Below are positions 28,618 to 38,360 of a stretch of 64,000 bases of DNA, piece by piece. The DNA comes from Schizophyllum amplum. Taxonomy: Eukaryota; Basidiomycota; Agaricomycetes; Agaricales; Schizophyllaceae. Within the stretch, counting starts at the first letter, position 1; every line of letters begins with the position of its first letter. Position numbers and translations under genes: made by a program. The notes beneath the pieces were generated by a model that saw only the letters and a list, made by a program, of their open reading frames with translations, was not told where the DNA came from and made no database searches. The DNA is taken from the NCBI GenBank assembly GCA_007026445.1, contig VDMD01000001.1, forward strand, positions 2,170,001 to 2,234,000, given 5' to 3'.

Positions 28618-29142
28618 CAAGGGGGGTGCGGAATTTTATTAATTTACCGGGGGTCTACTTCTGTACTAAGCCCTTCTGGGCCCCTACCTACCTATACACG
28701 TCATCAGGCACAAGTCACGTGATAGGTCCCGTGTGGCCTGCTGGTGGCCATATATGCATTTTTGGGTGAATATCTGGCTATCCCATGAGCAGAAAGTGAT
28801 GCTCTAAGTCTATATATTGCTTCAGACTCAAGCAGTCAGCAATATATCAACAAAATGAATAATTCAGGGCCAGGCAAAAGTCATGTGATTTCTGGCAAAA
28901 TGTATGACATCTTCACAACATGGGTTATAATGAGCTATTTAGGGGACATTTTACCCACAAATAGCTGGAAACAGCTGGATATAATAAGTCATACCCCTAC
29001 TACAGTAGTTTGAAGTATATTTATACCAGTAATGACAGTAAATTGAATATTTTAAGTAGGGGTCACTTTCGGCTTAAGGGCTGGAGGGGGACCCCTACCT
29101 ACCATACCCCCGGTGCCGGATTCAAATTCCGCACCCCCCTTG
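28618..29142. mobile_element. 525-bp hAT-like MITE, copy 1
   Basis: Terminal inverted repeats CAAGGGGGGTGCGGAATTT (19 bp) and an 8-bp target duplication GCGTGAAT (28610-28617, 29143-29150). No coding capacity. It appears identical over its length to 49616-50140. An 8-bp duplication fits the hAT superfamily. Confidence 0.93.
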
Positions 29143-29150
29143 GCGTGAAT

Positions 29151-29730
29151 AGATAATAAGGAAAGAAAGACAGCAGGACAGACACCCACAGCTGTATAGC
29201 AAGCAAGAAAGACACTGGAGGAGAACAATGGTTACGTCACGACCGGCATGCAAGAGCATCCATCTGGAAAGGCATTCTGGTTATAGGATCCTACCGTAGA
29301 AGAGAATATCCCAAGGGGGTGTTGAACTAAAAATAGCGCGCCGGGGGTGGGGAGGGAGGGGGGGCTCGTGGCGTCTGTAAAAATAATTTGTACATACTTC
29401 ATTTCAAGCTTTTGGGCTGCTCAGAGCCCAAGTTTTACTCATCTGGGGGCCTAACAACCCACCTCACAGCCAGTCTCCTCATCTTAGACGAGCAAGAAGG
29501 CGATGGGCACTCGCACGCCACGCCACACGCGTACAGTCACGTGCCTCATGTTTGAGTTTTGAAGATGATTTCGAAGCAAAACCTTAAGTTTGCTCCCTGT
29601 CACAACAGGCCACAAACAGATATAGAGCACCGTCAATGACATTATATAGCGCAGTGTGAAGGTATAAAGGACTGCCATGCCTCCAGCCAACGCGCCGACC
29701 GTCGAACCAGCAGTTGCCGAACGCACGTGC
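29151..29730. other. Spacer before element C
   Basis: No clear gene. TATAAA at 29663-29668 and an ATG at 29677 (MPPANAPTVEPAVAERT) precede the insertion point of C. If this was a gene, C interrupted it within 20 codons. Confidence 0.3.
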
Positions 29731-30047
29731 TGTCAAAAGTGGTGGGTAGGCGGACGAGCCTGCCTTCAGCCCGACGCACCGTGTCACGTCACACGGTGCA
29801 TCTAAGTACCTTGCACCCTTACAATTCCCGATTAGGAAATTCTAACACTTACTTTTATAGGGGCTCCGCCCTTTTCTGTCTTTACCCTCACTGCAGGAAG
29901 ACTGAGTTACACTATATTTACTTTATCCTCAGCTAACAGTACCTTAGTCTTACGCGTCCTGCGCATCCTTAGGTATGAATATAGTCTTTACCCTCACTGC
30001 AGGAAGACTGAGGTCTTACGCATCCTGCGCATCCTTAGCTCGTGAAA
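29731..30047 (+). repeat. 5' LTR of element C
   Basis: 317 bp, TGTCAAAAG..CTCGTGAAA, very similar to the 5' LTR of B. Confidence 0.93.
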
Positions 30048-30062
30048 GGTTATGAGCCCCGC
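30048..30062 (+). other. Primer binding site of C (half-tRNA type)
   Basis: GGTTATGAGCCCCGC directly follows the LTR; 15 bases fit the initiator tRNA-Met anticodon arm, after which the match ends (AAGCGC). Confidence 0.8.
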
Positions 30063-30116
30063 AAGCGCCTAGCTGAGCAAGACCTCATCTATACGACTCA
30101 CTCTCCCGCTCTCGCC

Positions 30117-31277
30117 ATGACTTTGGACATGGCGGACCAGAGCGGCTTCCACCATGGGCCCAATGACTGGCCCCTCTGGAGCGTACGCATGGGGGACCTC
30201 CTGAACAAGGAGGACCTCATGGGCATCATCGACGGCTCGGAGCCGCAGACACCGTCGATCACGGTTACAACGCCCGCAGGCGCAACATCCCCCTCCCCAG
30301 GTGCTGGCACCACCTCCTCTACCGCTCCGGCGACCAGTATTTCCACCGATCGGAGGAACAGCTGGCAATATCGCAACAGCCATGCCCTCGCCACCATCCG
30401 CAGCAAGCTCTCCAACTCCCTCACGCTGAAGTACCGCCAGCAGAAGAGCACCAAGGACCTCTGGGACGCACTCACCAAGGAGTTCGAGCAGACAAACACG
30501 GCGGAGTCCGCCCTCGGCATCCTCATCAAGCTGATGCGGACGCGCCTCAAGCTGCCTGAGGACGGCCAGATCGGCAACAAGACCATGAACACCCACCTCC
30601 AGCTCATGCGTCAGATGATCGAGCGCCTCGACACCCTCAAGTTCACCATCAACTCCTCCCTCACTCCCCTCATCCTCCTTGCTTCCCTCCCAGACAACGA
30701 CGAGTACAAGATCCTCTCCTCCACCATCTCTGCTTCTGCCACCCCTACCAACCCGCTTACGCTAGACGGTGTGGAGGCGAAGCTCCGTGCTCACCCCACG
30801 AAGCACGAGGAGTCTGACGACGAGAACGACGAGCAAGCCCACGCCGCCAGCGCGCCACGCGTGAGCTCGTCGAAGAAGTCGAAGGGCAAGGAGAAGGCGA
30901 AGAAGCAGCCGAAGGGATGCCTATGGCATGGTCCTGGCGGCTTCCATGGCACCAAGGAGTGTCATGAAGGGAAGAAGGCCATCGAGGAGGCGAAGGCGAA
31001 GAAGAAGAAGGGGAGGGAGAAGGCGAATCGCGCTGCGCAGCTAGGCAGTGGCAGGGGTGTAACCCCGGGTGTCGCCGTGCTGACCCCCACCCTGACCCCG
31101 GAGGGTTTCAACCCCTGGCGCGGGGTCAGGGTTTCCGTAGAGTTGGCAGGGGTTGGGGTCAACCCCGGGGTTTTTATTCATTTTTCACGATTTAGGTCCT
31201 CTATTGTATATTTAAGACACAGATATAGCACCTTAAAGACAACATACAGGTTCAACTATATCCAAATTGCTAAGTAA
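30117..31277 (+). pseudogene. gag: Copia gag of element C, interrupted
   Basis: Same Gag as element B (MTLDMADQSGFHHGPNDW..) with the knuckle-like CLWHGPGGFHGTKEC. After KANRAAQ the frame enters a MITE at 31042 and stops at 31277. The rest of the polyprotein resumes after the MITE at 31448. Confidence 0.88.
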
Positions 31278-31447
31278 CAGCACCTAAGTTACAAATAAAT
31301 CTTGTATAATGTACGTCTCTGCACCCACATCCGAGTCTGGGGTTTTTCTGGGGTGCCGGGGGGTTGGGCAACAGCAACCCGCACCCTGACCCCAGCGGGG
31401 TGGGGTGCGCAACCCTGCGGGGTTGCCCCAACCCCTGCCATTCCCTA
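31042..31447. mobile_element. 406-bp hAT-like MITE in gag of C
   Basis: Imperfect terminal repeats TAGGCAGTGGCAGGGGT and (reversed) TAGGGAATGGCAGGGGTT, with an 8-bp target duplication TGCGCAGC (31034-31041, 31448-31455). Element B has the empty site with a single TGCGCAGC. The ends are rich in runs of G and C (ACCCC/GGGGT). The interior 31190-31320 is AT-rich and non-coding. Confidence 0.93.
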
Positions 31448-32010
31448 TGCGCAGCGCAAGAAGGAGTCGGACTCGGACTCGGACTCGGACTCTGATGTAG
31501 ACGAAGCGCATGTCATCTCTACTCGCACCTACAAGAAGATTTCCGCCTATGTCTCGTCCGATCCCAGCCCCTCCAAGCGGAAAAAGGCCACCATCATGGA
31601 CTCTGGTGCTTCGAAGACGATGTCCAACCTTGACTGCTACTTCGAACTGGGCACCTACCGGAAGCTTGAGTCGCCGCGCGATGTCCACCTGGGCAACGAC
31701 TCCATTGTCAAGGCTATTGGGAAGGGCACCCTCTGCTTCTCAGCCAGAACACCAGACGGCATGCGCGACTTTGAAATCAAGGACGCGCTCCATGTCCCCG
31801 ACCTTGCCCTCACTCTCATCTCGGTCCCGCAAATCACCAAGAGTGGTATGCGCGTTGTCTTCGAAGGCAATACATGTGTGGTGCGCAACTCGTTGGACGA
31901 TGTTGCCTGCATTGCCAAGCGGAAGAGCGGCCTCTACCATGTCGACTGCCAGCCGCTGGGCATGGACGAGCATGCCGCCTTTGCCATGGACATCACATCA
32001 ACTGCCTGCA
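31448..32010 (+). pseudogene. Copia protease region of element C
   Basis: After the MITE the frame reads RKKESDSDSDSDSD, then the protease IMDSGASKTMSNLDCYFELG, then ALHVPDLALTLISVPQITKS. It ends in the wrong phase after the duplicated ACATC (31990-31999); translation continues to a stop at 32135 out of phase with integrase. Confidence 0.85.
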
Positions 32011-35000
32011 CCACCTCATGGGTCACACAAACCATGAGAGCCTCCGCAACATGGTCCGGCATAACCAGCTGCAGGGCGTCACTACGCTCACCGGCATTCC
32101 TTCCTTCTGCGAGCCATGCATCATGGGGAAGATAAAGAAGCTACCCTTCAAGCGGAGTACGACTCGCGCCACACATCCCCTGCAGTTCGTGTCCTGCGAC
32201 GTTGGTGGTCCAGTCTCACCCGCCGGGCCCGGCGGCCTCCTCTACTGGATCGTCCTGGTCTGCCATTTCTCGTCAAACATCTGGGTCATCTTCACGCACA
32301 AGAAGTCTGAGGTGCTGAAGAAGCTTCGAGAGTGGCGCCTCCAGCGCGAGCGCGAAACTGGAAACCCCATCGAGGAGTGGGAGTGGCTGGAAGGCTGGAT
32401 CGAGTTCTTCCGAACTGATGGCGGTGGCGAGTTCACCTCGAAAGCTATCGAGGCCGAGTTTCGCAAGCATGGCATCATCCACGAGAAGACCAACCCGTAC
32501 ACGCCGGAGCAGAACGGGATCGCCGAGCGTATGAACCAGACATTGGTCACCCGGGCGATCACCAACCTTGCCGCGTCAGGACTCCCGCGGAACTACTGGA
32601 CATACGCCATGCAGTACTCAGCCGATACCATCAACATCTCCCCCGCCAGTCAGCACAAGGGGGAGCTGCCGCGCAACCGCCTCCGCAAGGTCAAGCGCCC
32701 GGTCAACCTCAGCGACCTACATCCCTTCGGCTGCCCAGCTTATCCCCTCATTGACAAGAAGCTCCGCAAGGGGAAGTTCGCTGACCAGGCCCGCCGCTGC
32801 GTATTCATCGGTTACGCACTCTCGGAGGGGACAAAAGGCTACAAGCTCCTGGAAGTCTCCACCGGCAAGATCTTCACGTCGCGCCATGTCAAATTTGACG
32901 ATGCCTCCTCCGCCCCAGCCAAGTTGCGCTCTGAAGACGACGACGAGCAGTGGGAGGACTTCCGCAAGCATATCCGCCCGCGCAACATCTCCTCACCACC
33001 TGATGACGACGAGGACAATGACAATGCACCTCCACCACCCCGTCCAGGTCGAGTGGGAGGACCAGCACCACCTGCGCCAGAGTCAGTGGGAGACTCTCCT
33101 CCATCCAGCCGTGGAACCTCACCTGAGCCAGCCGAGCGTGCTCCACGCCGCTGGGAGAGGACCTCACGGATTCCCCGCCTATCCTTGCCAAATGAGGTGC
33201 CACCACCTTCTGCGCCAGAACCTGGACCGTCTCGCCGGGCTGGTCTACGCACCCCACAGGAGCGGAAGGCCTCCAAGCCAAAGGATAGCGGCTACCTCGA
33301 GACCCGCGAGCGACAGCAAAGGTTGCAGAGTGAACAGCGGGAGAAGAGGCACACCCAGATCCGCGAACGAGAGGCACAGCTCAAAGAGCGCAGAGCAGCC
33401 CGTGAGGCGGCGCCCGCTGAACCCGCGCCTCCGTCTCCGCCTCCGCCAGAACCCGCCGAGGAAGCACCAGCGCCAGAGCTTGACAAGGAATCTGCCAACC
33501 TCTCTTTCATGGAGGACAAGCTCTTTGCGGGCGCCGCCACTGGTGGGCGCTCTAGCAGCGGTGCGCGGAAGGTCCCCGATACGTGGGCACAGGCTATGGC
33601 AAGTCCGGACAGAGACAGGTGGCTTGATGCGCAGTCGGAAGAGTTGAACAGCTTCAAGCTGAACGACGTTGTTGAAGAGGTCCCGATCCCAACTGGGGTC
33701 AAGCCCATCACCTCAAAGCATGTCTTCTCCATCAAGGAAGATGCAAAGGGCAACATCGAGAGGTACAAGGTGCGCATTGTTGCGCGCGGCTTCACTCAGC
33801 GCGAGGGAATCGACTATCAGGATGTCTTCGCCCCTGTCGCTAGCCTGGAATCCATCCGCATCCTCCTCTGCCTCTGTGTCAAGCTTGGCCTCCTTGCTGA
33901 CCAGATGGACGTCAACACTGCCTACCTAAATGGGGAACTAACGCAGCTGCTCCATATGATGCCTCCCGCGGGTGTGGACATCAAGCCCAGACACTGTTGG
34001 CGGCTCAAGAAGTCGGTCTACGGCCTCAAGCAAGCCGGACGCACATGGAACCAGACCCTCCACCAGAAGCTCGACAACCTCGGCTTTGTGCGTCTCAACT
34101 CGGAGACTTGCCTCTATGTCTTCCGGGATGGCAAGCAGGTCTGCTTCCTCGTGGTCTACGTTGACGACCTCCTCCTCGCCGCTACGTCTCGCCCCTTCAT
34201 GGACGAGATGAAGAAGAAGCTTTCAGCTTGCTTCAAGATGCGCGACCTAGGGCCCGCCAAGTACCTCCTTGGCATCAAGATCATCCAGCATCCCGGCAAG
34301 CGTGCCCTCTCCCTCTCACAGCGCAAGTACATCAACACCGTCCTAGAGCGATATGGCATGTCCGACTGTACGGGAGTTGGGACCCCGATGTCCACAAGTG
34401 TGCGCGTTACCGCTGACGATCCTTCGGATAACGAGACCCGGACCCACATGTCACTCGCCAAAGGTGGTCCTGTGGTATCCTACCAGAGCGTCGTTGGATC
34501 TCTCATGTACGCGATGTTGGGCACCCGCCCCGACCTGGCATATGTGGTAGGCGTCTTGGGCCGCTACAGCGCAAACCCCAAGGCATGCCATTGGGAGATT
34601 GCGAAGCGCGTCCTTCGCTACCTGAAGAAGACCCGGGACTGGTGCCTCTGCTATGACGGTGCCGACACTGGCATGGACCTTGACTTCCACGGCTACACTG
34701 ACGCCGACTGGGGCGGCGATCACGACACATCCAAGTCCACCTCTGGGTTTGTGTTCATCTCCAGCCGTGGCGCGATCGGATGGTCCAGCAAGCGTCAGTC
34801 CATGGTCTCCCTCTCCTCCACAGAGTCCGAGTACATCGGATTAGCGAATGCGGGTCAGCACCTAGCCTGGCTACGCTCCTTCTTCGAGGAACTTGGGCAG
34901 CCGCAAAATGGGTCGACGGAGCTCCTGTGTGACAACCGTGCAGCTATCATCCTCAGCCAGGACCCGCAGTTCCGAGCGCGGACCAAGCACATCCAGCGGA

Positions 35001-35182
35001 AGTACCACTACATCCGCGATGGGCTTGTGACAACGGGCGAGTGCGTGGTGACTTGGTATCCTACCGATGAGATGGTGGCGGACATATTTACCAAGCCCCT
35101 TCCTCATGAGAAGCATCTCAAGTTCTGCTTGGGCATGGGCTTACGGCCAGGCTCGAGTGGGAGTGTCAAAAGTGGTGGGTAG
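32000..35182 (+). CDS. pol: Copia integrase-reverse transcriptase-RNase H (element C)
   Basis: The frame is open from about 31874 to 35182; meaningful sequence begins near 32000. Order: zinc site (LHHLMGHTNHES..CEPCIMGK), integrase (SCDVGGPVSP, TDGGGEFTSK, QNGIAERMNQT), and a long charged and proline-rich linker. Reverse transcriptase follows (VFSIKEDAKGNIERYK, VARGFTQREGIDY, LNGELTQLLHMMPP, VYGLKQAGRTWN, YVDDLLLA), then RNase H (TDADWGGDHDTSKSTSGF, SSTESEYIGLA, DNRAAIILSQDPQFRARTKH). The stop lies inside the 3' LTR (VKSGG). Catalytic motifs look whole; what is broken is the link to gag-protease. Confidence 0.93.
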   Translation, partial: NCLHHLMGHTNHESLRNMVRHNQLQGVTTLTGIPSFCEPCIMGKIKKLPFKRSTTRATHPLQFVSCDVGGPVSPAGPGGLLYWIVLVCHFSSNIWVIFTHKKSEVLKKLREWRLQRERETGNPIEEWEWLEGWIEFFRTDGGGEFTSKAIEAEFRKHGIIHEKTNPYTPEQNGIAERMNQTLVTRAITNLAASGLPRNYWTYAMQYSADTINISPASQHKGELPRNRLRKVKRPVNLSDLHPFGCPAYPLIDKKLRKGKFADQARRCVFIGYALSEGTKGYKLLEVSTGKIFTSRHVKFDDASSAPAKLRSEDDDEQWEDFRKHIRPRNISSPPDDDEDNDNAPPPPRPGRVGGPAPPAPESVGDSPPSSRGTSPEPAERAPRRWERTSRIPRLSLPNEVPPPSAPEPGPSRRAGLRTPQERKASKPKDSGYLETRERQQRLQSEQREKRHTQIREREAQLKERRAAREAAPAEPAPPSPPPPEPAEEAPAPELDKESANLSFMEDKLFAGAATGGRSSSGARKVPDTWAQAMASPDRDRWLDAQSEELNSFKLNDVVEEVPIPTGVKPITSKHVFSIKEDAKGNIERYKVRIVARGFTQREGIDYQDVFAPVASLESIRILLCLCVKLGLLADQMDVNTAYLNGELTQLLHMMPPAGVDIKPRHCWRLKKSVYGLKQAGRTWNQTLHQKLDNLGFVRLNSETCLYVFRDGKQVCFLVVYVDDLLLAATSRPFMDEMKKKLSACFKMRDLGPAKYLLGIKIIQHPGKRALSLSQRKYINTVLERYGMSDCTGVGTPMSTSVRVTADDPSDNETRTHMSLAKGGPVVSYQSVVGSLMYAMLGTRPDLAYVVGVLGRYSANPKACHWEIAKRVLRYLKKTRDWCLCYDGADTGMDLDFHGYTDADWGGDHDTSKSTSGFVFISSRGAIGWSSKRQSMVSLSSTESEYIGLANAGQHLAWLRSFFEELGQPQNGSTELLCDNRAAIILSQDPQFRARTKHIQRKYHYIRDGLVTTGECVVTWYPTDEMVADIFTKPLPHEKHLKFCLGMGLRPGSSGSVKSGG

Positions 35183-35496
35183 GCGGACGAGCCTGCCTTC
35201 AGCCCGACGCACCGTGTCACGTCACACGGTGCATCTAAGTACCTTGCACCCTTACAATTCCCGATTAGGAAATTCTAACGCTTACTTTTATAGGGGCTCC
35301 GCCCTTTTCCGCCCCTCAGTCTTTACCCTCACTGCAGGAAGACTGAGGGTGTGTCTTACACTACATTTACTTTATCCTCAGCTAACAGTACCTTAGTCTT
35401 ACGCGTCCTGCGCATCCTTAGGTACGAATAGAGTCTTTACCCTCACTGCAGGAAGACTGAGGTCTTACGCGTCCTGCGCATCCTTAGCTCGTGAAA
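35164..35496 (+). repeat. 3' LTR of element C
   Basis: 333 bp. It is longer than the 5' LTR by small insertions (CCGCCCCTCA and GGTGTGTC regions, about 35310-35360). The purine tract GAGTGGGAG precedes it. Confidence 0.92.
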
Positions 35497-36289
35497 CGTG
35501 CTGTCACGTGAAGAGGGGAGGGGGGGAGTGGTAACTGGTCTACGAATAATTTGGACCCGCGGTCATTTTTTGCAAACCCGGCAGTGCCGGCACCCCCTTG
35601 GAATATCCTATGTAGCTCTATATAGGCTGTATAGAACGTATAGAGTTATAGAGCCCATAGCTACCTTGCAATTGAAATTGGGCCAGCGGTCCCCAATGCC
35701 GGTGCGCACCTTCTCATCAAACGCGTGACAGAATTAGCTTCTGCATTTGACCTTCATCGCTTCACACCATGACTGCCTTAGTTTGCCGCCAGCCAACATG
35801 ACTTGTGAAAAATTCCTCGACTTGACTCCCTGCTTATGTGTGTAAGCTGCGAAAGAATTTCGCTAAGTCCCTCATCTTGGACGGCCACAAGATGGCCAAG
35901 TCAGGTGTGTGCCTCTGCTCCAGTACTCATCTATCTCTGACACCCATCCTTCCATATCAATCTCTGTTGACGCAACACGACTGTCCTCCACACCGCTCTC
36001 GCTGCAATGTTCTAGTTGGGCTCAAGCACCGTAACTCACCATCCTCCAGCTACCTCATTTGCCCCTTTGCCAGTGCGACATTCAGCAAGAACCTTGCATG
36101 CCCATCATCATCCTTGGGTTACATTGTCTGCTCTGCGCAGTGTGCGTAGCCAGCAGCATGCCATGTCCGCGCTCCGCATGCTAGGCAATGCTGAGCATTC
36201 CGTGATTGCTGATGTCACCTGTGCGCTCTGCAGCCTGCTAGGCGCAGGTCATGTTCCCTCCCAATGTGCTACACCGTAGACTTGTACTA
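35497..36289. other. Spacer, no gene seen
   Basis: No supported gene. A CTCTATATAGGCTGTATAGA block (about 35617-35660) recurs inverted at about 36925-36975. Confidence 0.4.
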
Positions 36290-36680
36290 CTGTACCATTT
36301 CGACCGTAGGTTCACCGGGTGTGACTTGTGACAGATTCAACTGGGATGTTCATGAGTTCGGCCAACCACCAGAGGTGTGACAAGAAACAAATAGGTTCAC
36401 AGATTTTTCATAAGTTCATTGACTTAAGAAGCTTTTTATTGTATTTGGCAGCAAGCTAAGGTTTGTAAAGGTAAAATATGTACCAAACATCCTTTTAGCA
36501 GATTGATGGGGCCTGTTTGAAGGCTTAAGGAAAAATCATGCAAAAAGCGACCGGAAATTGAATATTTCAATGACCCGTTGCGTCATTCGTAGCGGCGCAT
36601 GACTTGTGACCGAAGTTGGTTAGGTTCAGTTCAAGGGTGGTTGTGACGTATGACATGAACCTACGGTCAAAATGGTACAG
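36290..36680. mobile_element. 391-bp TA-flanked MITE (CTGTAC ends), copy 1
   Basis: Inverted ends CTGTACCATTTCGACCGTAGGTTCA with TA on both sides (36288-36289, 36681-36682). No coding capacity. The end sequence is shared with 50405-50745. Confidence 0.8.
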
Positions 36681-36682
36681 TA

Positions 36683-38360
36683 GCCTTCATAAACAGAATA
36701 ACAATGTCCTTGCACCCTCTCTAATTGACGAGCTCATTTGCGGAACACGTAGCGGCGCTGGCAGCGCCAGCGACGCCGCCCAACCAGGCGCCACGCTTGC
36801 TTGATGAACAACAATGTCATAGATCTGACTTGCCGTTATCGCAATAAATGACCGAAGCACATGCTGTTCTATACGCTCTATGTGTCCTACCATAGAATTG
36901 CCCGTTGTTGCATAGAGCCACATAGAATGAAGGTAGCTATGTGCTCTATGGCTCTATACAGCCTATATAGAGGCCCATAGAGCAACAGCACTTCCCAGAT
37001 GTCCCTGGCAATTTGAATTTCACATATGACATCATCCTAGCTAACCCGCGCTGAATGGGCTAGGGCGGCAGAGCCAGCGGGGTCCAAAATTGGTTGAGCA
37101 CCAATTACGGCCGACGAAATCGAAGACTGATTTTCACCAAATTTGCGGAAGTTGCCGAATGGCGTGGGAAAGCCACTCAGGCAGATCGACCGCCTTCTTC
37201 TGCGCGCTCACACTCACGAACGGTGATGTCGGACGGGCCAGCAGAGGCGCCCCACACAAAGAAAACACACGCAAGGGCTGTATATGGCTCTAAACCCGGA
37301 CTCCGTGCATTGAAGGTGTTGGGCTCCGCTCCCGGAACACTCGCTAACGCAGATAACAGGGGCAACACGACAGATGGCGGGGGGCGGGGGGCGGGGCAAG
37401 TAGAGAGATGGAAAATAACGACAGGACATCTGGAAAAGCACCCTGAGTACCATAGCAGGGGTTGAGTATGTAGACCTACATAGCAAAGCCTCGATACATA
37501 GAACTATGTAGCTTGGGTAGCCTCCGTAGTAATTGTAGTGCTGTAGCCACTGTAGCACTATATCAAACGAGAGACGTAGCATGCGCTCACGTCAATGAAT
37601 TTCAAACATCACCTAGCTCAGCGCCGGACCGAAGTGACCGAACCATTCTGACGACAAGAATTTCTGTGTCCTATCCTTCCTTGTCTCTTGACCATGACCA
37701 TGAAGAGGCAGCCGTCTCCGCTACCTTCCCGCTCCCCAGCGGCTAAACCCGCCCCCCCCCTCCCCCCCCTCTCTGATAAGTTTTGCTGGCAGCGTGCCTC
37801 CACGGTGCGCTGTCACAGCAAGGACCCGTGCATTGTCCAATGCTCGTCCTACCATCGCCATCGACACCCTCGGCCGGGCGCCGTTTAGTGTTTATCCTTC
37901 AAGTCTCATCGCAGGCTGCAACAGCATCAGAACCGCGTGCAACGACACCAGCGTCGATCAGCATTCCGACGATAAGGCCGCCCGCAACCGTGTGTCTTTC
38001 CTGGTTCCATCTTCCGTCGTGGCGCTTCCTCGACTGGTCCACGCACTCCTCCCTGCGCTCTAGCAGAAGCCCAGAATCAGACTTAATCCCCCTCATGTCT
38101 TCATCAGCCGTCAAGACATGCTTCTCCGAGAAGGAGCTGCAGGCGCAGGACGTGTCGTGGGCAAGGTACGTGGCCGTCCCATTGTATAGTCGGCAAATAG
38201 TCGGTACACTCATCCTCGTGATAGTGCTCATCATCAACAATATCTATGGTGCGGGTAGCACACCATGCTCATGATCGCTCCGCCTCCCCGGGCCTGAACG
38301 TGACGGCGTGCACATTCATTCCCGGACTCCACCCCATCGAGTACCCCCATTTCCTTTCAG
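36683..38360. other. Spacer, no gene seen
   Basis: Short frames only. It holds an inverted CTCTATA-rich block (about 36865-36980) and a C-rich run at 37750-37772. Nothing recognisable as a protein. Confidence 0.4.

Larger units (their letters stand above)
29731..35496 (+). mobile_element. Copia element C, complete structure, inactivated
   Basis: LTRs at 29731-30047 and 35164-35496, a 5-bp target duplication CGTGC (29726-29730, 35497-35501), half-tRNA primer site, gag, protease, integrase, reverse transcriptase and RNase H. It is disabled by a MITE in gag (31042-31447) and by a 5-bp duplication at 31990-31999 that shifts the frame before integrase. The LTRs differ by small insertions, so it is not brand new or has exchanged sequence. 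Confidence 0.95.

Noticed and set aside
29115..29142. tRNA T-arm-like sequence GGATTCAAATTCC in the 525-bp MITE
   Set aside because: No D-arm or anticodon arm upstream; it is part of the terminal inverted repeat region.
31990..32135. Programmed -1 frameshift between protease and integrase in elements B and C
   Set aside because: No slippery heptamer or clear pseudoknot; a tandem ACATC duplication explains the shift, and removing one copy restores a normal copia sequence.
33724..33762. 39-bp stretch missing in B as a retained intron in C
   Set aside because: It starts near GT and ends near AG, but the joint in B does not match the GT-AG borders, and the stretch encodes conserved reverse transcriptase residues (VFSIKEDAKGN).
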